From: an uncultured Prevotellaceae bacterium
Lineage (GTDB): Bacteria > Bacteroidota > Bacteroidia > Bacteroidales > Muribaculaceae
Assembly: GCA_900318535.1 (NCBI GenBank)
Contig: ONKU01000001.1
Coordinates: 186,001 to 250,000, forward strand
Direction of reading: 5' to 3'
Length of the DNA: 64,000 bases
Positions 24,749 to 34,002 of this stretch are shown here, piece by piece. A program made the translations under genes and the position numbers. The notes beneath the pieces are model-generated. The model was not told where the DNA came from. It did not search any database and worked only from the letters and a program-made list of their open reading frames with translations. The number at the start of each line of letters is the position of its first letter. Position 1 is the first letter of the stretch.

Positions 24749-26170
24749 ATGAAGATTCTACGTATCATGAGTTCGATGGCTATTGCCACCGTGGCTGCTT
24801 TGACATTTAGTGCCCAAGCAGCAAGTGTAGATGTTACGACCGCACGCATGGAAGCCAATAATTTCGTAAAGAGCAAAATGGCCAGCAAGGGCATGTTTAA
24901 TGCTCCTGCAACTGCCGACCTGAAGCTGGCTCACTCCGAGGCATCCAGCGTTGAGGGCAACGCCTACTATGTATTCAATATCCAAGGTGGCGGTTGGGTC
25001 ATCATCGCTGGTGACGACCGTGCTAAGCAAGTACTGGCTTATGGCGACAAGGGCAATATCGACATGAACAACCTGCCCGACAACATGAAGGGTTACCTGA
25101 ATATGCTCAAGGGTCAGATTGAAACCGCTCAGGCCTACAAGGGCGAAACCGTTCCAGTGAAGGCATCCAAGCGCTCGGCCGCTGTTGAGCCGTTGCTGAA
25201 GACCGACTGGGGACAAAGTGAACCCATGAACCGCCTGTGTCCGCCGAACGGTTCTGGAAAAATCACTTCGGTAGGTTGTGGACCGCTCGCCATGGCACAG
25301 ATCATGTACTACTGGAAATATCCTAACGAGGTAGCAGCTGTCCCCGGCTACTCTATTTCCTGGAGCCAATACATGTCCGAATTGCCAGCTACCACATTTG
25401 ACTACAGCCTGATGCTTGACAACTACTATACCCACAACCCTGAGACTGGTAATCCCACGGGTTATGTAGCCTTTACTGAAGAACAGGCCAATGAAGTAGC
25501 CAAGTTGTGCCGCTATTGCGGACAAGCCTGCAAAGCACGCTATGGCAATGCCAATGAAACATCAACTGGCTCTTATACTTACGATCAGCGCGATGCATTT
25601 TTACGTTTTGGTTTCAACGAGAATATGCAACTGATCGGTAAGGATCCCTCATACTACTGCTCGAACAGTAACAAGTATTCCATTGAGGAATGGTGCGATC
25701 TTATTAATATCGAGTTACAAGCCGGTCGTCCCATCCCCTATCACGACCTCTATGAAGGTCATGCTTGGGTTCTTGACGGTGTTGATGCCGAGGGCAAGGT
25801 CCACATGAATTGGGGATTCAATGGTAGGTTCAACGGCTGGTTCGAAATTGACGCTCTTGTCTTCCATCCTTACGGTGATGATGAGGTATGGGACTTCAGC
25901 CAGGGCAGCAACGGTGGTAACGAGATGATTATCGGTATGTATCCCTATGAGGGCTATGTAATTCCCGGTGACGAGCCCACTAGCATCCGTGGTGACGTCA
26001 ACAAGGATGGGGCAGTGAACATCGCTGATGTAACTAGGCTGATTGACTACCTGCTCTCACAAGATGCTACCGGTATCGACCTTGAAGCAGCCAACTGCAA
26101 TCAGGATGATGCTGTAAACATCGCTGATGTGACTAAATTGATCGATTACCTGCTGAGCCAAAGCTGGTAA
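24749..26170 (+). CDS. C10 family cysteine peptidase with dockerin (third copy)
   Basis: A 473-residue secreted C10 peptidase, more distant from the other two. Seen: a signal peptide (to about SAQAAS), the propeptide-type domain (FNIQGGGWVIIAGDDRA), Q155 (TDWGQ), catalytic C177 (TSVGCGPLAMAQIM) and H339 (YEGHAWVLDGVD). The C-terminus holds a dockerin pair: a complete first loop (DVNKDGAVNIADVTRLID) and a second (NCNQDDAVNIADVTKLID) in which Asn replaces the first Asp. It has its own promoter box and a strong terminator. All three C10 genes probably arose by duplication. Confidence 0.92.
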   Translation: MKILRIMSSMAIATVAALTFSAQAASVDVTTARMEANNFVKSKMASKGMFNAPATADLKLAHSEASSVEGNAYYVFNIQGGGWVIIAGDDRAKQVLAYGDKGNIDMNNLPDNMKGYLNMLKGQIETAQAYKGETVPVKASKRSAAVEPLLKTDWGQSEPMNRLCPPNGSGKITSVGCGPLAMAQIMYYWKYPNEVAAVPGYSISWSQYMSELPATTFDYSLMLDNYYTHNPETGNPTGYVAFTEEQANEVAKLCRYCGQACKARYGNANETSTGSYTYDQRDAFLRFGFNENMQLIGKDPSYYCSNSNKYSIEEWCDLINIELQAGRPIPYHDLYEGHAWVLDGVDAEGKVHMNWGFNGRFNGWFEIDALVFHPYGDDEVWDFSQGSNGGNEMIIGMYPYEGYVIPGDEPTSIRGDVNKDGAVNIADVTRLIDYLLSQDATGIDLEAANCNQDDAVNIADVTKLIDYLLSQSW

Positions 26171-26190
26171 TCCCATCAAATCCAATCGAT

Positions 26191-26231
26191 AAAAAGTGGG
26201 CAGGGGCCGTTAGGTTACCTGCCCACTTTTT
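26191..26231. terminator. Terminator after third C10 gene
   Basis: A perfect 14-bp stem (AAAAAGTGGGCAGG with its complement) with a 13-base loop and T run; symmetrical enough to work both ways. Confidence 0.85.
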
Positions 26232-26306
26232 GTCATGCCACGTAGCCCTCAATACATATATGGGATGAAAAAAAAGGCAAAAAGGCGTTTTTTCACAAAT
26301 AATGAC

Positions 26307-26314
26307 TATCTTTG
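26307..26314 (+). promoter_or_regulatory. Promoter box of small membrane gene-dxs unit
   Basis: TATCTTTG, 26 bp before ATG 26341. Confidence 0.55.
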
Positions 26315-26340
26315 CAGTTTAGACAAACCGTAAATAAGTT

Positions 26341-26517
26341 ATGAATACAGGGAATATGATCCGCTTTATCTGCATCCTGCTCTTGTGGGTAGGATTGTGC
26401 TGGTTATTGATCACCAGGGCGGCGAGAATCGACTTCATGGTTATTTTTACCATCGTGGCGTCGGGCATCATTGTGTTTGTCCCCCTGTACAAAAAGTATG
26501 TGAGAAAAAATGACTAA
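26341..26517 (+). CDS. 58-residue two-segment membrane protein
   Basis: A small gene read directly from the sequence: 58 codons ending TAA at 26515-26517, 3 bp before the dxs ATG. The product has two hydrophobic stretches (residues ~7-24, FICILLLWVGLCWLL; ~32-50, FMVIFTIVASGIIVFVPLY) with TRAARID between and a basic tail (KKYVRKND), so two membrane helices are expected. A good promoter box lies 26 bp upstream, so this is the first gene of the dxs transcript. No function is recognised. The alternative start ATG at 26356 would shorten it by five residues. Confidence 0.7.
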   Translation: MNTGNMIRFICILLLWVGLCWLLITRAARIDFMVIFTIVASGIIVFVPLYKKYVRKND

Positions 26518-26520
26518 GCC

Positions 26521-28437
26521 ATGACAACAAAGCCCTATATACAAGAACACTGCCCGCTACTGGCGCAAATCGACACTCCTGCCGACCTGCGCCGGCTGAG
26601 CGTGGACCAGCTGCCGCAGGTGTGCGCCGAACTGCGGCAATATATGATACACGAGTTGTCGAGCAACCCGGGGCACTTCGCATCGAGCATGGGAGCCGTC
26701 GAGATTGTGGTGGCACTGCACTATGTGTTCAACACACCTGACGACCGCCTGGTGTGGGATGTAGGTCATCAGGCCTATGCCCACAAGATTTTGACGGGCC
26801 GCCGCGACCAGTTTGACGACAACCGCAAATTGGACGGTCTGAGCGGCTTCCCCAACCCTGCCGAGAGCGAGTATGACACGTTTACCGCCGGTCATGCGTC
26901 CAACAGCATATCGGCCGCCCTCGGCATGGCCATCGCAGCCGAGCTGCAAGACAATCACGACCGCAAGGTGGTTGCCATCATCGGTGATGCGAGCATCAGC
27001 GGCGGTTTGGCCTTTGAGGGCATCAACAATGCCACGACCAACCCCAACAACCTGATTATCGTCCTCAACGACAACGATATGGCGATTGACGCCAATGTAG
27101 GTGCCTTGAGTTCTTACATGAGCGACCTGCACACGTCACACCGCTACAATAAACTGCGTTACAAGACCTACCAGTTCCTGCGTCGCCACAATGTCATCAA
27201 CGACAACCGCAAGGGATTGATCATGCGCTTCTCCAATGCGATGAAGTCGCTGCTTTCAGGCCAACAAAACATCTTTGAGGGCTTGAACATCCGCTATTTC
27301 GGATTGTATGACGGCCATGACGTGAAGCGTCTGGTGAAGGTATTCCGCGAAATCAAGGACATGACCGGCCCCAAACTGGTGCATGTTCGCACGGTCAAGG
27401 GCAAGGGCTTTGCCGCTGCCGAGGCCGATCCTGCCACATGGCACGCTCCAGGCAAGTTTGACGAGGAGACCGGCGAACGCGCCAAGGGCGGCAAGGGCGG
27501 CCCCATCAAGTACCAGGACGTCTTCGGCAAGACCCTTGTGGAACTGGCCGAGAAGAACGATAAGATTGTGGGCATCACCGCCGCCATGCCTAGTGGCACA
27601 TCGATGTCGATGATGCTCGAAGCGATGCCCCGACGCGCCTTTGACGTGGGCATCAGCGAGGGGCATGCGGTGACCTTTGCCGGAGGTCTTGCCAAGGACG
27701 GCATGCACCCCTATTGTGCCATCTACAGCACGTTCCTGCAACGCGGCTACGACTCTATCATCCATGACGTGGCCATTCAGGGACTGCCTGTGACCTTCTG
27801 CATCGACCGCGGCGGCATCGTCGGTGAGGACGGCGTGACACACCACGGCCTGTTTGACCTGGCCTATCTGCGCTGCATTCCCGGCATGATTGTGGCATCG
27901 CCCATCAATGAGCACGACCTGCGCAACCTCATGTTCACCGCCCAGCAAGACGGCATGGGACCGTTTGCCATCCGTTATCCGCGAGGCAAAGGCGTCATCG
28001 CCGATTGGCACAACGAGATGGAGACCCTGCCCGTGGGCAAGGGCCGACTGATGAGCGAGGGCGACGGCGTGGCTGTGCTGAGCATCGGTCACATCGGCAA
28101 CGAGGTGATTGAGGTCGTCAAACGCCTCGCTGAGCGCGGCATCAAGGTGGGACACTATGACATGATCTACCTGAAACCCCTCGACGAGGACATCCTTGAG
28201 GAAGCCACCAAGCGTTACCACAGCCTCATCACCATTGAGGACGGCACCGTAGTGGGCGGACTGGGATCGGCCGTTGCCGAGTGGCTCACCCGTCACCACT
28301 GCAACACCCGCTTGAAGATGCTGGGTGTGCAGGACGAATTCGTTCACCAGGGCACTGTCGCCGAACTGTACGAGCGCTGCGGCATGGACGCCCGGTCGCT
28401 GGAGAACGCCATCCTTGAGATGAAAGAAACCAATTGA
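26521..28437 (+). CDS. dxs: 1-deoxy-D-xylulose-5-phosphate synthase
   Basis: First enzyme of the MEP isoprenoid pathway: condenses pyruvate and glyceraldehyde 3-phosphate with thiamine diphosphate; it also feeds thiamine and pyridoxal synthesis. The product is 638 residues, normal length. Seen: SSNPGHFASSMGAVE and the His of WDVGHQAYAHKI, the ThDP motif GDASISGG...NLIIVLNDND, VRTVKGKGF, and the transketolase-like region DVGISEGHAVTFAGG and CIDRGGIVGEDG. It is followed by trkA after a 26-bp gap, so dxs-trkAH may be one transcript. Confidence 0.97.
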   Translation: MTTKPYIQEHCPLLAQIDTPADLRRLSVDQLPQVCAELRQYMIHELSSNPGHFASSMGAVEIVVALHYVFNTPDDRLVWDVGHQAYAHKILTGRRDQFDDNRKLDGLSGFPNPAESEYDTFTAGHASNSISAALGMAIAAELQDNHDRKVVAIIGDASISGGLAFEGINNATTNPNNLIIVLNDNDMAIDANVGALSSYMSDLHTSHRYNKLRYKTYQFLRRHNVINDNRKGLIMRFSNAMKSLLSGQQNIFEGLNIRYFGLYDGHDVKRLVKVFREIKDMTGPKLVHVRTVKGKGFAAAEADPATWHAPGKFDEETGERAKGGKGGPIKYQDVFGKTLVELAEKNDKIVGITAAMPSGTSMSMMLEAMPRRAFDVGISEGHAVTFAGGLAKDGMHPYCAIYSTFLQRGYDSIIHDVAIQGLPVTFCIDRGGIVGEDGVTHHGLFDLAYLRCIPGMIVASPINEHDLRNLMFTAQQDGMGPFAIRYPRGKGVIADWHNEMETLPVGKGRLMSEGDGVAVLSIGHIGNEVIEVVKRLAERGIKVGHYDMIYLKPLDEDILEEATKRYHSLITIEDGTVVGGLGSAVAEWLTRHHCNTRLKMLGVQDEFVHQGTVAELYERCGMDARSLENAILEMKETN

Positions 28438-28463
28438 TTATCAACTAACAAGATAACAGTACA

Positions 28464-29795
28464 ATGAGAATCGTAATTGCCGGAGCAGGAGAAGTCGGGA
28501 CCCATTTGGCCAAGATGCTCAGTAACGAGGAACAGGACATCATCGTCATGGACCCCGAAAACAAGAAGCTGGAGCCATTGGAGAATTACAACCTGCTGAC
28601 TTATCAGGGTAGCGCTATCTCGTTCAGTGACTTGAATGCCATCAAGACGGGTTATTGTGACCTGTTTATCGCTGTGACCAAGAGTGAAGCTCGCAATATT
28701 CTGTCATGCTCCATGGCAAAACGGTTGGGTGCTAAAAAAACGGTTGCCCGCATCGACAACGATGAGTTCTTCAATGCCAACTGGCGCGAACACTTCACCA
28801 CCCTGGGCATCGACCACCTCATTTATCCTGAAATGCTGGCGGCCAAGGAAATCGCCAATGCCCTCAAGCGCACGTGGGCCAGGAACTGGTTTGAACTGTT
28901 TGACGGCGAGCTCATTGTCGTGGGTGTGAAAATCCGCTCCAACGCCCTCATCGTCAACCACATGCTCAAGGATGTGGCCAACATCAGCCATTTCCTGCAC
29001 GTGTCGGCCATCAAGCGCAACCGCGAGATTATCATCCCTCGCGGCGACGACCGCGTGCTGGAGAATGACATCGTTTATATTGCCACTACCCGCGACCACA
29101 TCGATGAAGTGCGCGAGGTGTGCGGCAAGACACAGTCGCCAGTGGACAATGTGCTCGTCGTGGGAGGCAACGACATTGCCGAGCAGCTCATCAAGAAGCT
29201 GGGCAAAACGGTGGAGATAAAAATCATCGAGAGCGACCTGCAACGGTGTGATTATCTGGCACAACGCTACCCCAATTGCAAAATCGTGCAGGGCGACTTC
29301 CGCGACACCGAGCTGAGCGAAGAAGAGAGCGTGAGCTACTATGATGCCTTCATCGCCTTGGGCGACAATAGTGCCGTGAACATGATGGAATGCATGATTG
29401 CCAAGACCAACGGCGTTCCCAAGACCATTGCCCAAGTCGAGGACATCCAGTTCATCTACGAAGCCGAGGCGCTCAACATCGGCACCATCGTCAACAAGAA
29501 ACTGCTGGCATCGAGCCGCATCTACCAGATCCTGATCGACGCCGATGAGGACAACGCCCGTTGCCTGGCCCTGGCCGATGCCGAGGTTGCCGAAGTCATC
29601 GTCGAAGAAGGCGACCGCGTAACCCGTTCCGACGTCAAGGACTTGAAACTGAGTCGCGATTTCACCATTGCCGGCCTCGTGCGCGATGGCAAGGGACAAC
29701 TCGTGAACGGCAATACTCGCATCCAGGCGGGTGACCATGTCGTGGTCTTCTGCCTGCAAGGTGCAATGCACAAACTCGACAAATATTTCTCGTGA
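28464..29795 (+). CDS. trkA: Trk potassium transporter regulatory subunit TrkA
   Basis: A 443-residue peripheral protein that gates the TrkH K+ channel by binding nucleotides. Seen: two RCK units, each with an N-terminal Rossmann domain and a C-terminal RCK_C domain. The first begins IVIAGAGEVGTHLAKML and has the acidic residue at the end of beta-2 (VMDPE); the second begins NVLVVGGNDIAEQLI with IIESD. The stop overlaps the trkH start (TGATG), so translation is coupled. Confidence 0.95.
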   Translation: MRIVIAGAGEVGTHLAKMLSNEEQDIIVMDPENKKLEPLENYNLLTYQGSAISFSDLNAIKTGYCDLFIAVTKSEARNILSCSMAKRLGAKKTVARIDNDEFFNANWREHFTTLGIDHLIYPEMLAAKEIANALKRTWARNWFELFDGELIVVGVKIRSNALIVNHMLKDVANISHFLHVSAIKRNREIIIPRGDDRVLENDIVYIATTRDHIDEVREVCGKTQSPVDNVLVVGGNDIAEQLIKKLGKTVEIKIIESDLQRCDYLAQRYPNCKIVQGDFRDTELSEEESVSYYDAFIALGDNSAVNMMECMIAKTNGVPKTIAQVEDIQFIYEAEALNIGTIVNKKLLASSRIYQILIDADEDNARCLALADAEVAEVIVEEGDRVTRSDVKDLKLSRDFTIAGLVRDGKGQLVNGNTRIQAGDHVVVFCLQGAMHKLDKYFS

Positions 29796-31276
29796 TGGCC
29801 AAGCGCGCAAACCAAAATATCAATTTTCCCATTGTGTTGCGCATGCAGGGCTGGCTGCTGCTCATCGAGGCGGCCTTCATGCTCCTGCCACTGTTCGTCT
29901 CGTGGTACTTCGATGAGATGGGTTCGCTACAGGCCTTCATCTACAGTACCGTCATCACGGCTGCGGCAGGCGCCGCAATGGCATTTGGCATCAAGCCGCA
30001 CAGCACATCGATGCACAAACGCGAGGGCTTGATACTCACGGGCATCATCTGGGTATTTTTCTCATTGTTCGGCATGCTGCCCTACCTGTTCAGCAGCACG
30101 TTTGACAACGTGACCGACGCCTTCTTCGAGACGATGGCAGGCTTCACCACGACAGGGTCGAGTGTCATCCGCTATGTCGAGGAAATCCCGCATGGCGTGC
30201 TGTTCTGGCGTGCTATGACACAATGGATCGGTGGCATGGGAATTATCCTGTTCACCCTTGCCGTTATCCCCATGTTGAATCAGAAAGGCGGTATCGCCCT
30301 GTTCAACGCCGAGGTGACGGGAATCACCCACGAGCGCCTGCGCCCGCGCGTGAGCCAGACGGCCAAAGACCTGTGGCTCATCTACATAGGTCTTACCGCT
30401 CTCTTGACTCTCCTGCTGTATCTCGGCCCGATGAACTGGTTCGACGCCATTTGCCACGCGATGACCACCACATCGACAGGCGGCTATTCCACCAAGAACA
30501 TCGGCCTGGACTACTGGCAGTCGAGCTACGTCTTTATCGTGGTCATCATTTTCATGTTTATCGGTGGTGTCAGCTTTTCGCTCATCGCCGCCGCCATGCG
30601 TGGCAATTTCAAGCGCATCAGGCATAACAACACCCTGCGCTGGTATTGCATGACGACACTGATCACGACCGTGGGCATTTTTGCCTACATGTGGTACATG
30701 GGATTTCTCGACACACACAGCGAGCGATTTGTTTATAGTGCCTTTGACACGCTGTCAGCCATCACTTCGACCGGTTTCTCGACCTTTGACTATGAGAACA
30801 GCGGCGAATTTGTCACGGTGGTGCTGATGGTGATGATGTTCTTTGGCGGCATGGCAGGTTCCACCTCGGGTGGTGCCAAGATAGACCGACTTATCGTTCA
30901 ACTCAAGCACACAGCCAACGAATTCTACCGCGTGCTGCACACCAACTCGGTGCGTGCGGTCCACATCGACGGCAAACCGGTTCCCAGCCATGTCGTGAGC
31001 AAGGTGCACACTTTCTTCACGGTCTATATCCTTATCATTATGGTCGTGGCGCTGTACCTCACATTCTACGGCATTCCCGTGTTTGACGCGATGTACACGT
31101 CGATGTCGGCCATCAGCAACGTGGGCATCGGCCATGGCGTGACAGGCTCGGGCGGCTCATGGGTGGCCCTGCATCCTGGCGCCAAGTGGGTGCTGGCCTT
31201 TGAGATGATGGTAGGCCGCCTGGAACTCTTCACTGTACTGGTTATCTTCACCCGATCGTTTTGGAAAAAAGACTAA
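29795..31276 (+). CDS. trkH: Trk potassium uptake channel TrkH
   Basis: A 493-residue K+-translocating membrane protein of the Trk/Ktr/HKT family. Seen: about ten hydrophobic segments and four selectivity-filter loops, including TMAGFTTTGSSVI, MTTTSTGGYSTKN, SAITSTGFSTFD and SAISNVGIGHG, each with the filter glycine. The ATG at 29795 is preferred to the overlapping GTG at 29792 because it forms the TGATG junction with trkA. A hairpin at 31322 probably ends the transcript. Confidence 0.95.
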   Translation: MAKRANQNINFPIVLRMQGWLLLIEAAFMLLPLFVSWYFDEMGSLQAFIYSTVITAAAGAAMAFGIKPHSTSMHKREGLILTGIIWVFFSLFGMLPYLFSSTFDNVTDAFFETMAGFTTTGSSVIRYVEEIPHGVLFWRAMTQWIGGMGIILFTLAVIPMLNQKGGIALFNAEVTGITHERLRPRVSQTAKDLWLIYIGLTALLTLLLYLGPMNWFDAICHAMTTTSTGGYSTKNIGLDYWQSSYVFIVVIIFMFIGGVSFSLIAAAMRGNFKRIRHNNTLRWYCMTTLITTVGIFAYMWYMGFLDTHSERFVYSAFDTLSAITSTGFSTFDYENSGEFVTVVLMVMMFFGGMAGSTSGGAKIDRLIVQLKHTANEFYRVLHTNSVRAVHIDGKPVPSHVVSKVHTFFTVYILIIMVVALYLTFYGIPVFDAMYTSMSAISNVGIGHGVTGSGGSWVALHPGAKWVLAFEMMVGRLELFTVLVIFTRSFWKKD

Positions 31277-31321
31277 ACGGGCAGGTCCCGACAGGGGTAA
31301 AAAATTTTTTTAAAAAAATAT

Positions 31322-31345
31322 ATTGGTTTGCGTTTGTAAACCAAT
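31322..31345 (+). terminator. Hairpin after trkH
   Basis: ATTGGTTT and AAACCAAT around an 8-base loop, followed by TTTATTTT. Confidence 0.6.
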
Positions 31346-31387
31346 TTTATTTTGTAATTTTACACCCCAAATTTTATCGATAGCAAC

Positions 31388-33895
31388 ATGAGCAAAAGTC
31401 AAAGCAACCACAATAAGAAAATGAATGATAATCAGGGCTATTTCGGCCCCGATATCACCAATGTACAGAAGTCTGAAGAATACCGCAGGTCACGTGAAGT
31501 GGAAGAGGCCATCGACAACGAACGCCTCACCAAGTGGCAGCGTTTCATGGCATTTTTCCAGAATGGCAGGCTACGTTTTGTCACCGGTATCATCCTGCTG
31601 CTGACAGGAATATACCTGCTGATCTCGTTCCTGTCGTTCTTCCTGTCGGCCGGAATGAGCGACCAAAATCGCATCACCAACTACTCGATGATCGAGAACG
31701 CCCAAGTGCCTGAACAGATCCGCAATGCAGGCGCTGCTGCCGGAGCATCGATGAGCGATTTCTTCATCTCGAGCGGTGTGGGTGTGGCCGCATTCATCAT
31801 TGTGGTATGGCTGTTGACCCTGGGCATGAGGCTGGTGCGCAAGGGCAAGAAGGCCCACTTCTTCTCCTACACGTTCGTGTGCCTGTTCAGCATCTTCACC
31901 TTCTCGATGATAGTGGGTGCCGCAACCTATTTCATGAAGCCCATCACCTTCTTCCCGCTGGGTGGCTACTTTGGTTTCTATGCCAACAAGTGGTTGCTGG
32001 GACTCTTCGGCGTGTATGGCATGATTGCTGTCAACTGTGTCATCTTCATGTTGTGGGTGTTCCTCACCTACAAGACGATGAATGCCCTGTACCGCCAGCT
32101 GCAGCATGGATTGGAAAGCAAGCGCAGCCGCACCAAAGAGGAATCCGAGAAAGTGGTGAGCCAGCCCGGTGAGTCCACTTTCCTGGGCGGAGAGCGCCGC
32201 GTGACCAGCGACGAGAAGAACCAAGAAGAAAACGAACCCTCAAAGTCGCCTTTTAGCGGCAAGGTGCGCAAGCCCCGTGCCAAAGCGGCCCCGGCCAACA
32301 CCGACAACGGAGAAACCGCACGCCTCAGGCCAATCACGGCCAGCACCGACGTGAGCAACCCCCATGATCCCACGGGCGAGTACCGCCACTACCGCTTCCC
32401 CACCCTGGACCTGCTGCAGGACATCCGCATGAACCCCAACAGCGTGGACAAGCAGGAACAGGACGAGAACAAGGAGCGCATCCGCGACACCTTGAGCAAA
32501 TACGGCATCGAAATCAAGGAAATCATGGTGCACGTGGGCCCCACGGTCACCCTGTTCGAGATTGTACCGCAGGACGGTGTGCGCGTGAACAAGATCCGCG
32601 GACTTGAGGACGACATTGCCTTGAGTCTTGCCGCACTGGGCATCCGCATCATCGCGCCCATGCCCGGCAAGGGCACCATCGGCATCGAAGTGCCCAACCG
32701 TGACCCGCAGGTGGTTCCCATGCGCGAGGTGCTGGGCTCCAAGGCCTTCCATGAAAGCCGCGCCAAGCTGCCCATGTGCCTGGGTTGCACCGTGAGCAAC
32801 GAAGTATTTATCGCCGACTTGACCAAGATGCCTCACCTGCTCGTTGCCGGTGCTACAGGTAAAGGTAAATCCGTCGGCCTGAATGCGATTATCACCTCAC
32901 TGCTTTACAAGAAAGGCCCGTCGGAACTGAAGTTCGTCCTCGTCGATCCCAAGCGCGTTGAGTTCAGCGTGTATGCCGACCTGGAGAAATACTACTTTGC
33001 CAAGGCGCCCGGCGAGGAAAAAGCCATCATCACCGACACCGACCGCGTCATCAAGACGCTGAACTGCCTGGTGCAGGAGATGGAAGACCGCTACAGGGTG
33101 TTTGAGGAAGTGAGGGTGCGCAACGTGAGCGACTATAACGACATGTGGCGACGCGAGCTGCGCGAGGTGCGCGACGAGCATGGCGAGAAGAAATACCAGT
33201 ACATGCCCTACATCGTGGGTATCATCGACGAGTTCAGCGACATGATCATGACCGCCGGCAAGGAGGTGGAGACCCCGCTCGTGCGCATTGCACAGAAGGC
33301 GCGCGCCGTGGGCATCCACATGATCATCGCCACTCAGCGTCCGTCGTCCAAGGTCATTACCGGCCTGATCAAGGGTAACTTCCCCGGCCGCATCGCATTT
33401 GCCGTTGCACAGCGCATTGACAGCCAAATCATCATCGACCGTACAGGTGCCCAGCAGCTCATTGGCCGTGGTGACATGCTGTTCCAGATCGACGGTGAGC
33501 TGACCCGACTGCAGTGCCCGTTTGTCGATACTCCCGATATTGTGCGCATCTGTGACTTCATCAAGGATCAGGAGGACAAAGACCGCGACATCAACCACGA
33601 GCAGCCCTACATGCTGCCCGAGTATGTGGGCAAGGATGAGGGCACCGGCGGCGATGCCAACGTGGGCAATGTCAAGGACCGCGACCCGTTGTTCGAGGAG
33701 GCCGTGCGCTTCATCGTTATGGGCAATACCGCCAGCACATCGTCACTGCAACGTCGCTACGAGATCGGTTACAACCGTGCTGGCCGACTGATGGACCAGA
33801 TGGAGCATGCCGGCATCGTTGGCCCCGCCCAGGGCAGCAAACCGCGCCAGGTGCTTGTCAGCCCCATGGACATCGACCAGCTGTTCTCCCGCTAA
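31388..33895 (+). CDS. ftsK: DNA translocase FtsK/SpoIIIE
   Basis: A hexameric septal DNA pump that clears chromosome termini during division. The product is 835 residues. Seen: a short N-terminal cytoplasmic stretch, four membrane helices in residues ~55-240, an acidic/basic linker (~240-340), then the motor with Walker A GATGKGKSVGLN, Walker B VGIIDEFSDMIM and IIATQRPSSKVITG, and a C-terminal winged-helix gamma domain (FEEAVRFIVMGNTASTS...YNRAGRLMDQME) that reads KOPS-type sequences. The linker is short, as is usual in Bacteroidetes. A terminator follows. Confidence 0.96.
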   Translation: MSKSQSNHNKKMNDNQGYFGPDITNVQKSEEYRRSREVEEAIDNERLTKWQRFMAFFQNGRLRFVTGIILLLTGIYLLISFLSFFLSAGMSDQNRITNYSMIENAQVPEQIRNAGAAAGASMSDFFISSGVGVAAFIIVVWLLTLGMRLVRKGKKAHFFSYTFVCLFSIFTFSMIVGAATYFMKPITFFPLGGYFGFYANKWLLGLFGVYGMIAVNCVIFMLWVFLTYKTMNALYRQLQHGLESKRSRTKEESEKVVSQPGESTFLGGERRVTSDEKNQEENEPSKSPFSGKVRKPRAKAAPANTDNGETARLRPITASTDVSNPHDPTGEYRHYRFPTLDLLQDIRMNPNSVDKQEQDENKERIRDTLSKYGIEIKEIMVHVGPTVTLFEIVPQDGVRVNKIRGLEDDIALSLAALGIRIIAPMPGKGTIGIEVPNRDPQVVPMREVLGSKAFHESRAKLPMCLGCTVSNEVFIADLTKMPHLLVAGATGKGKSVGLNAIITSLLYKKGPSELKFVLVDPKRVEFSVYADLEKYYFAKAPGEEKAIITDTDRVIKTLNCLVQEMEDRYRVFEEVRVRNVSDYNDMWRRELREVRDEHGEKKYQYMPYIVGIIDEFSDMIMTAGKEVETPLVRIAQKARAVGIHMIIATQRPSSKVITGLIKGNFPGRIAFAVAQRIDSQIIIDRTGAQQLIGRGDMLFQIDGELTRLQCPFVDTPDIVRICDFIKDQEDKDRDINHEQPYMLPEYVGKDEGTGGDANVGNVKDRDPLFEEAVRFIVMGNTASTSSLQRRYEIGYNRAGRLMDQMEHAGIVGPAQGSKPRQVLVSPMDIDQLFSR

Positions 33896-33904
33896 AACAT
33901 CACA

Positions 33905-33939
33905 AGAGTGCCGTCCTCATGCAGGTTGGCACTCTTTTT
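33905..33939 (+). terminator. Terminator after ftsK
   Basis: AGAGTGCC and GGCACTCT stem with a 15-base loop and a T5 tail. Confidence 0.8.
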
Positions 33940-33944
33940 GCAAG

Positions 33945-33980
33945 CTAGATTTTCTAGATACTCTAGATAGTCTAGACGAA
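33945..33980. repeat. CTAGA 9-bp tandem repeat (locus 1)
   Basis: Four consecutive 9-bp units: CTAGATTTT, CTAGATACT, CTAGATAGT, CTAGACGAA. It lies between the ftsK terminator and the LolA-like gene. The same unit and period occur at 53607. Confidence 0.8.
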
Positions 33981-34002
33981 TCATGAATTAAACTGAATAA
34001 CA

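Noticed and set aside
27256-28347. Long minus-strand frame opposite dxs
   Set aside because: Complement of the dxs frame, no recognisable domain or promoter.
33945-33980. CRISPR-like array
   Set aside because: The 9-bp period is far too short, there are no spacers of usual length and no cas gene in the window.
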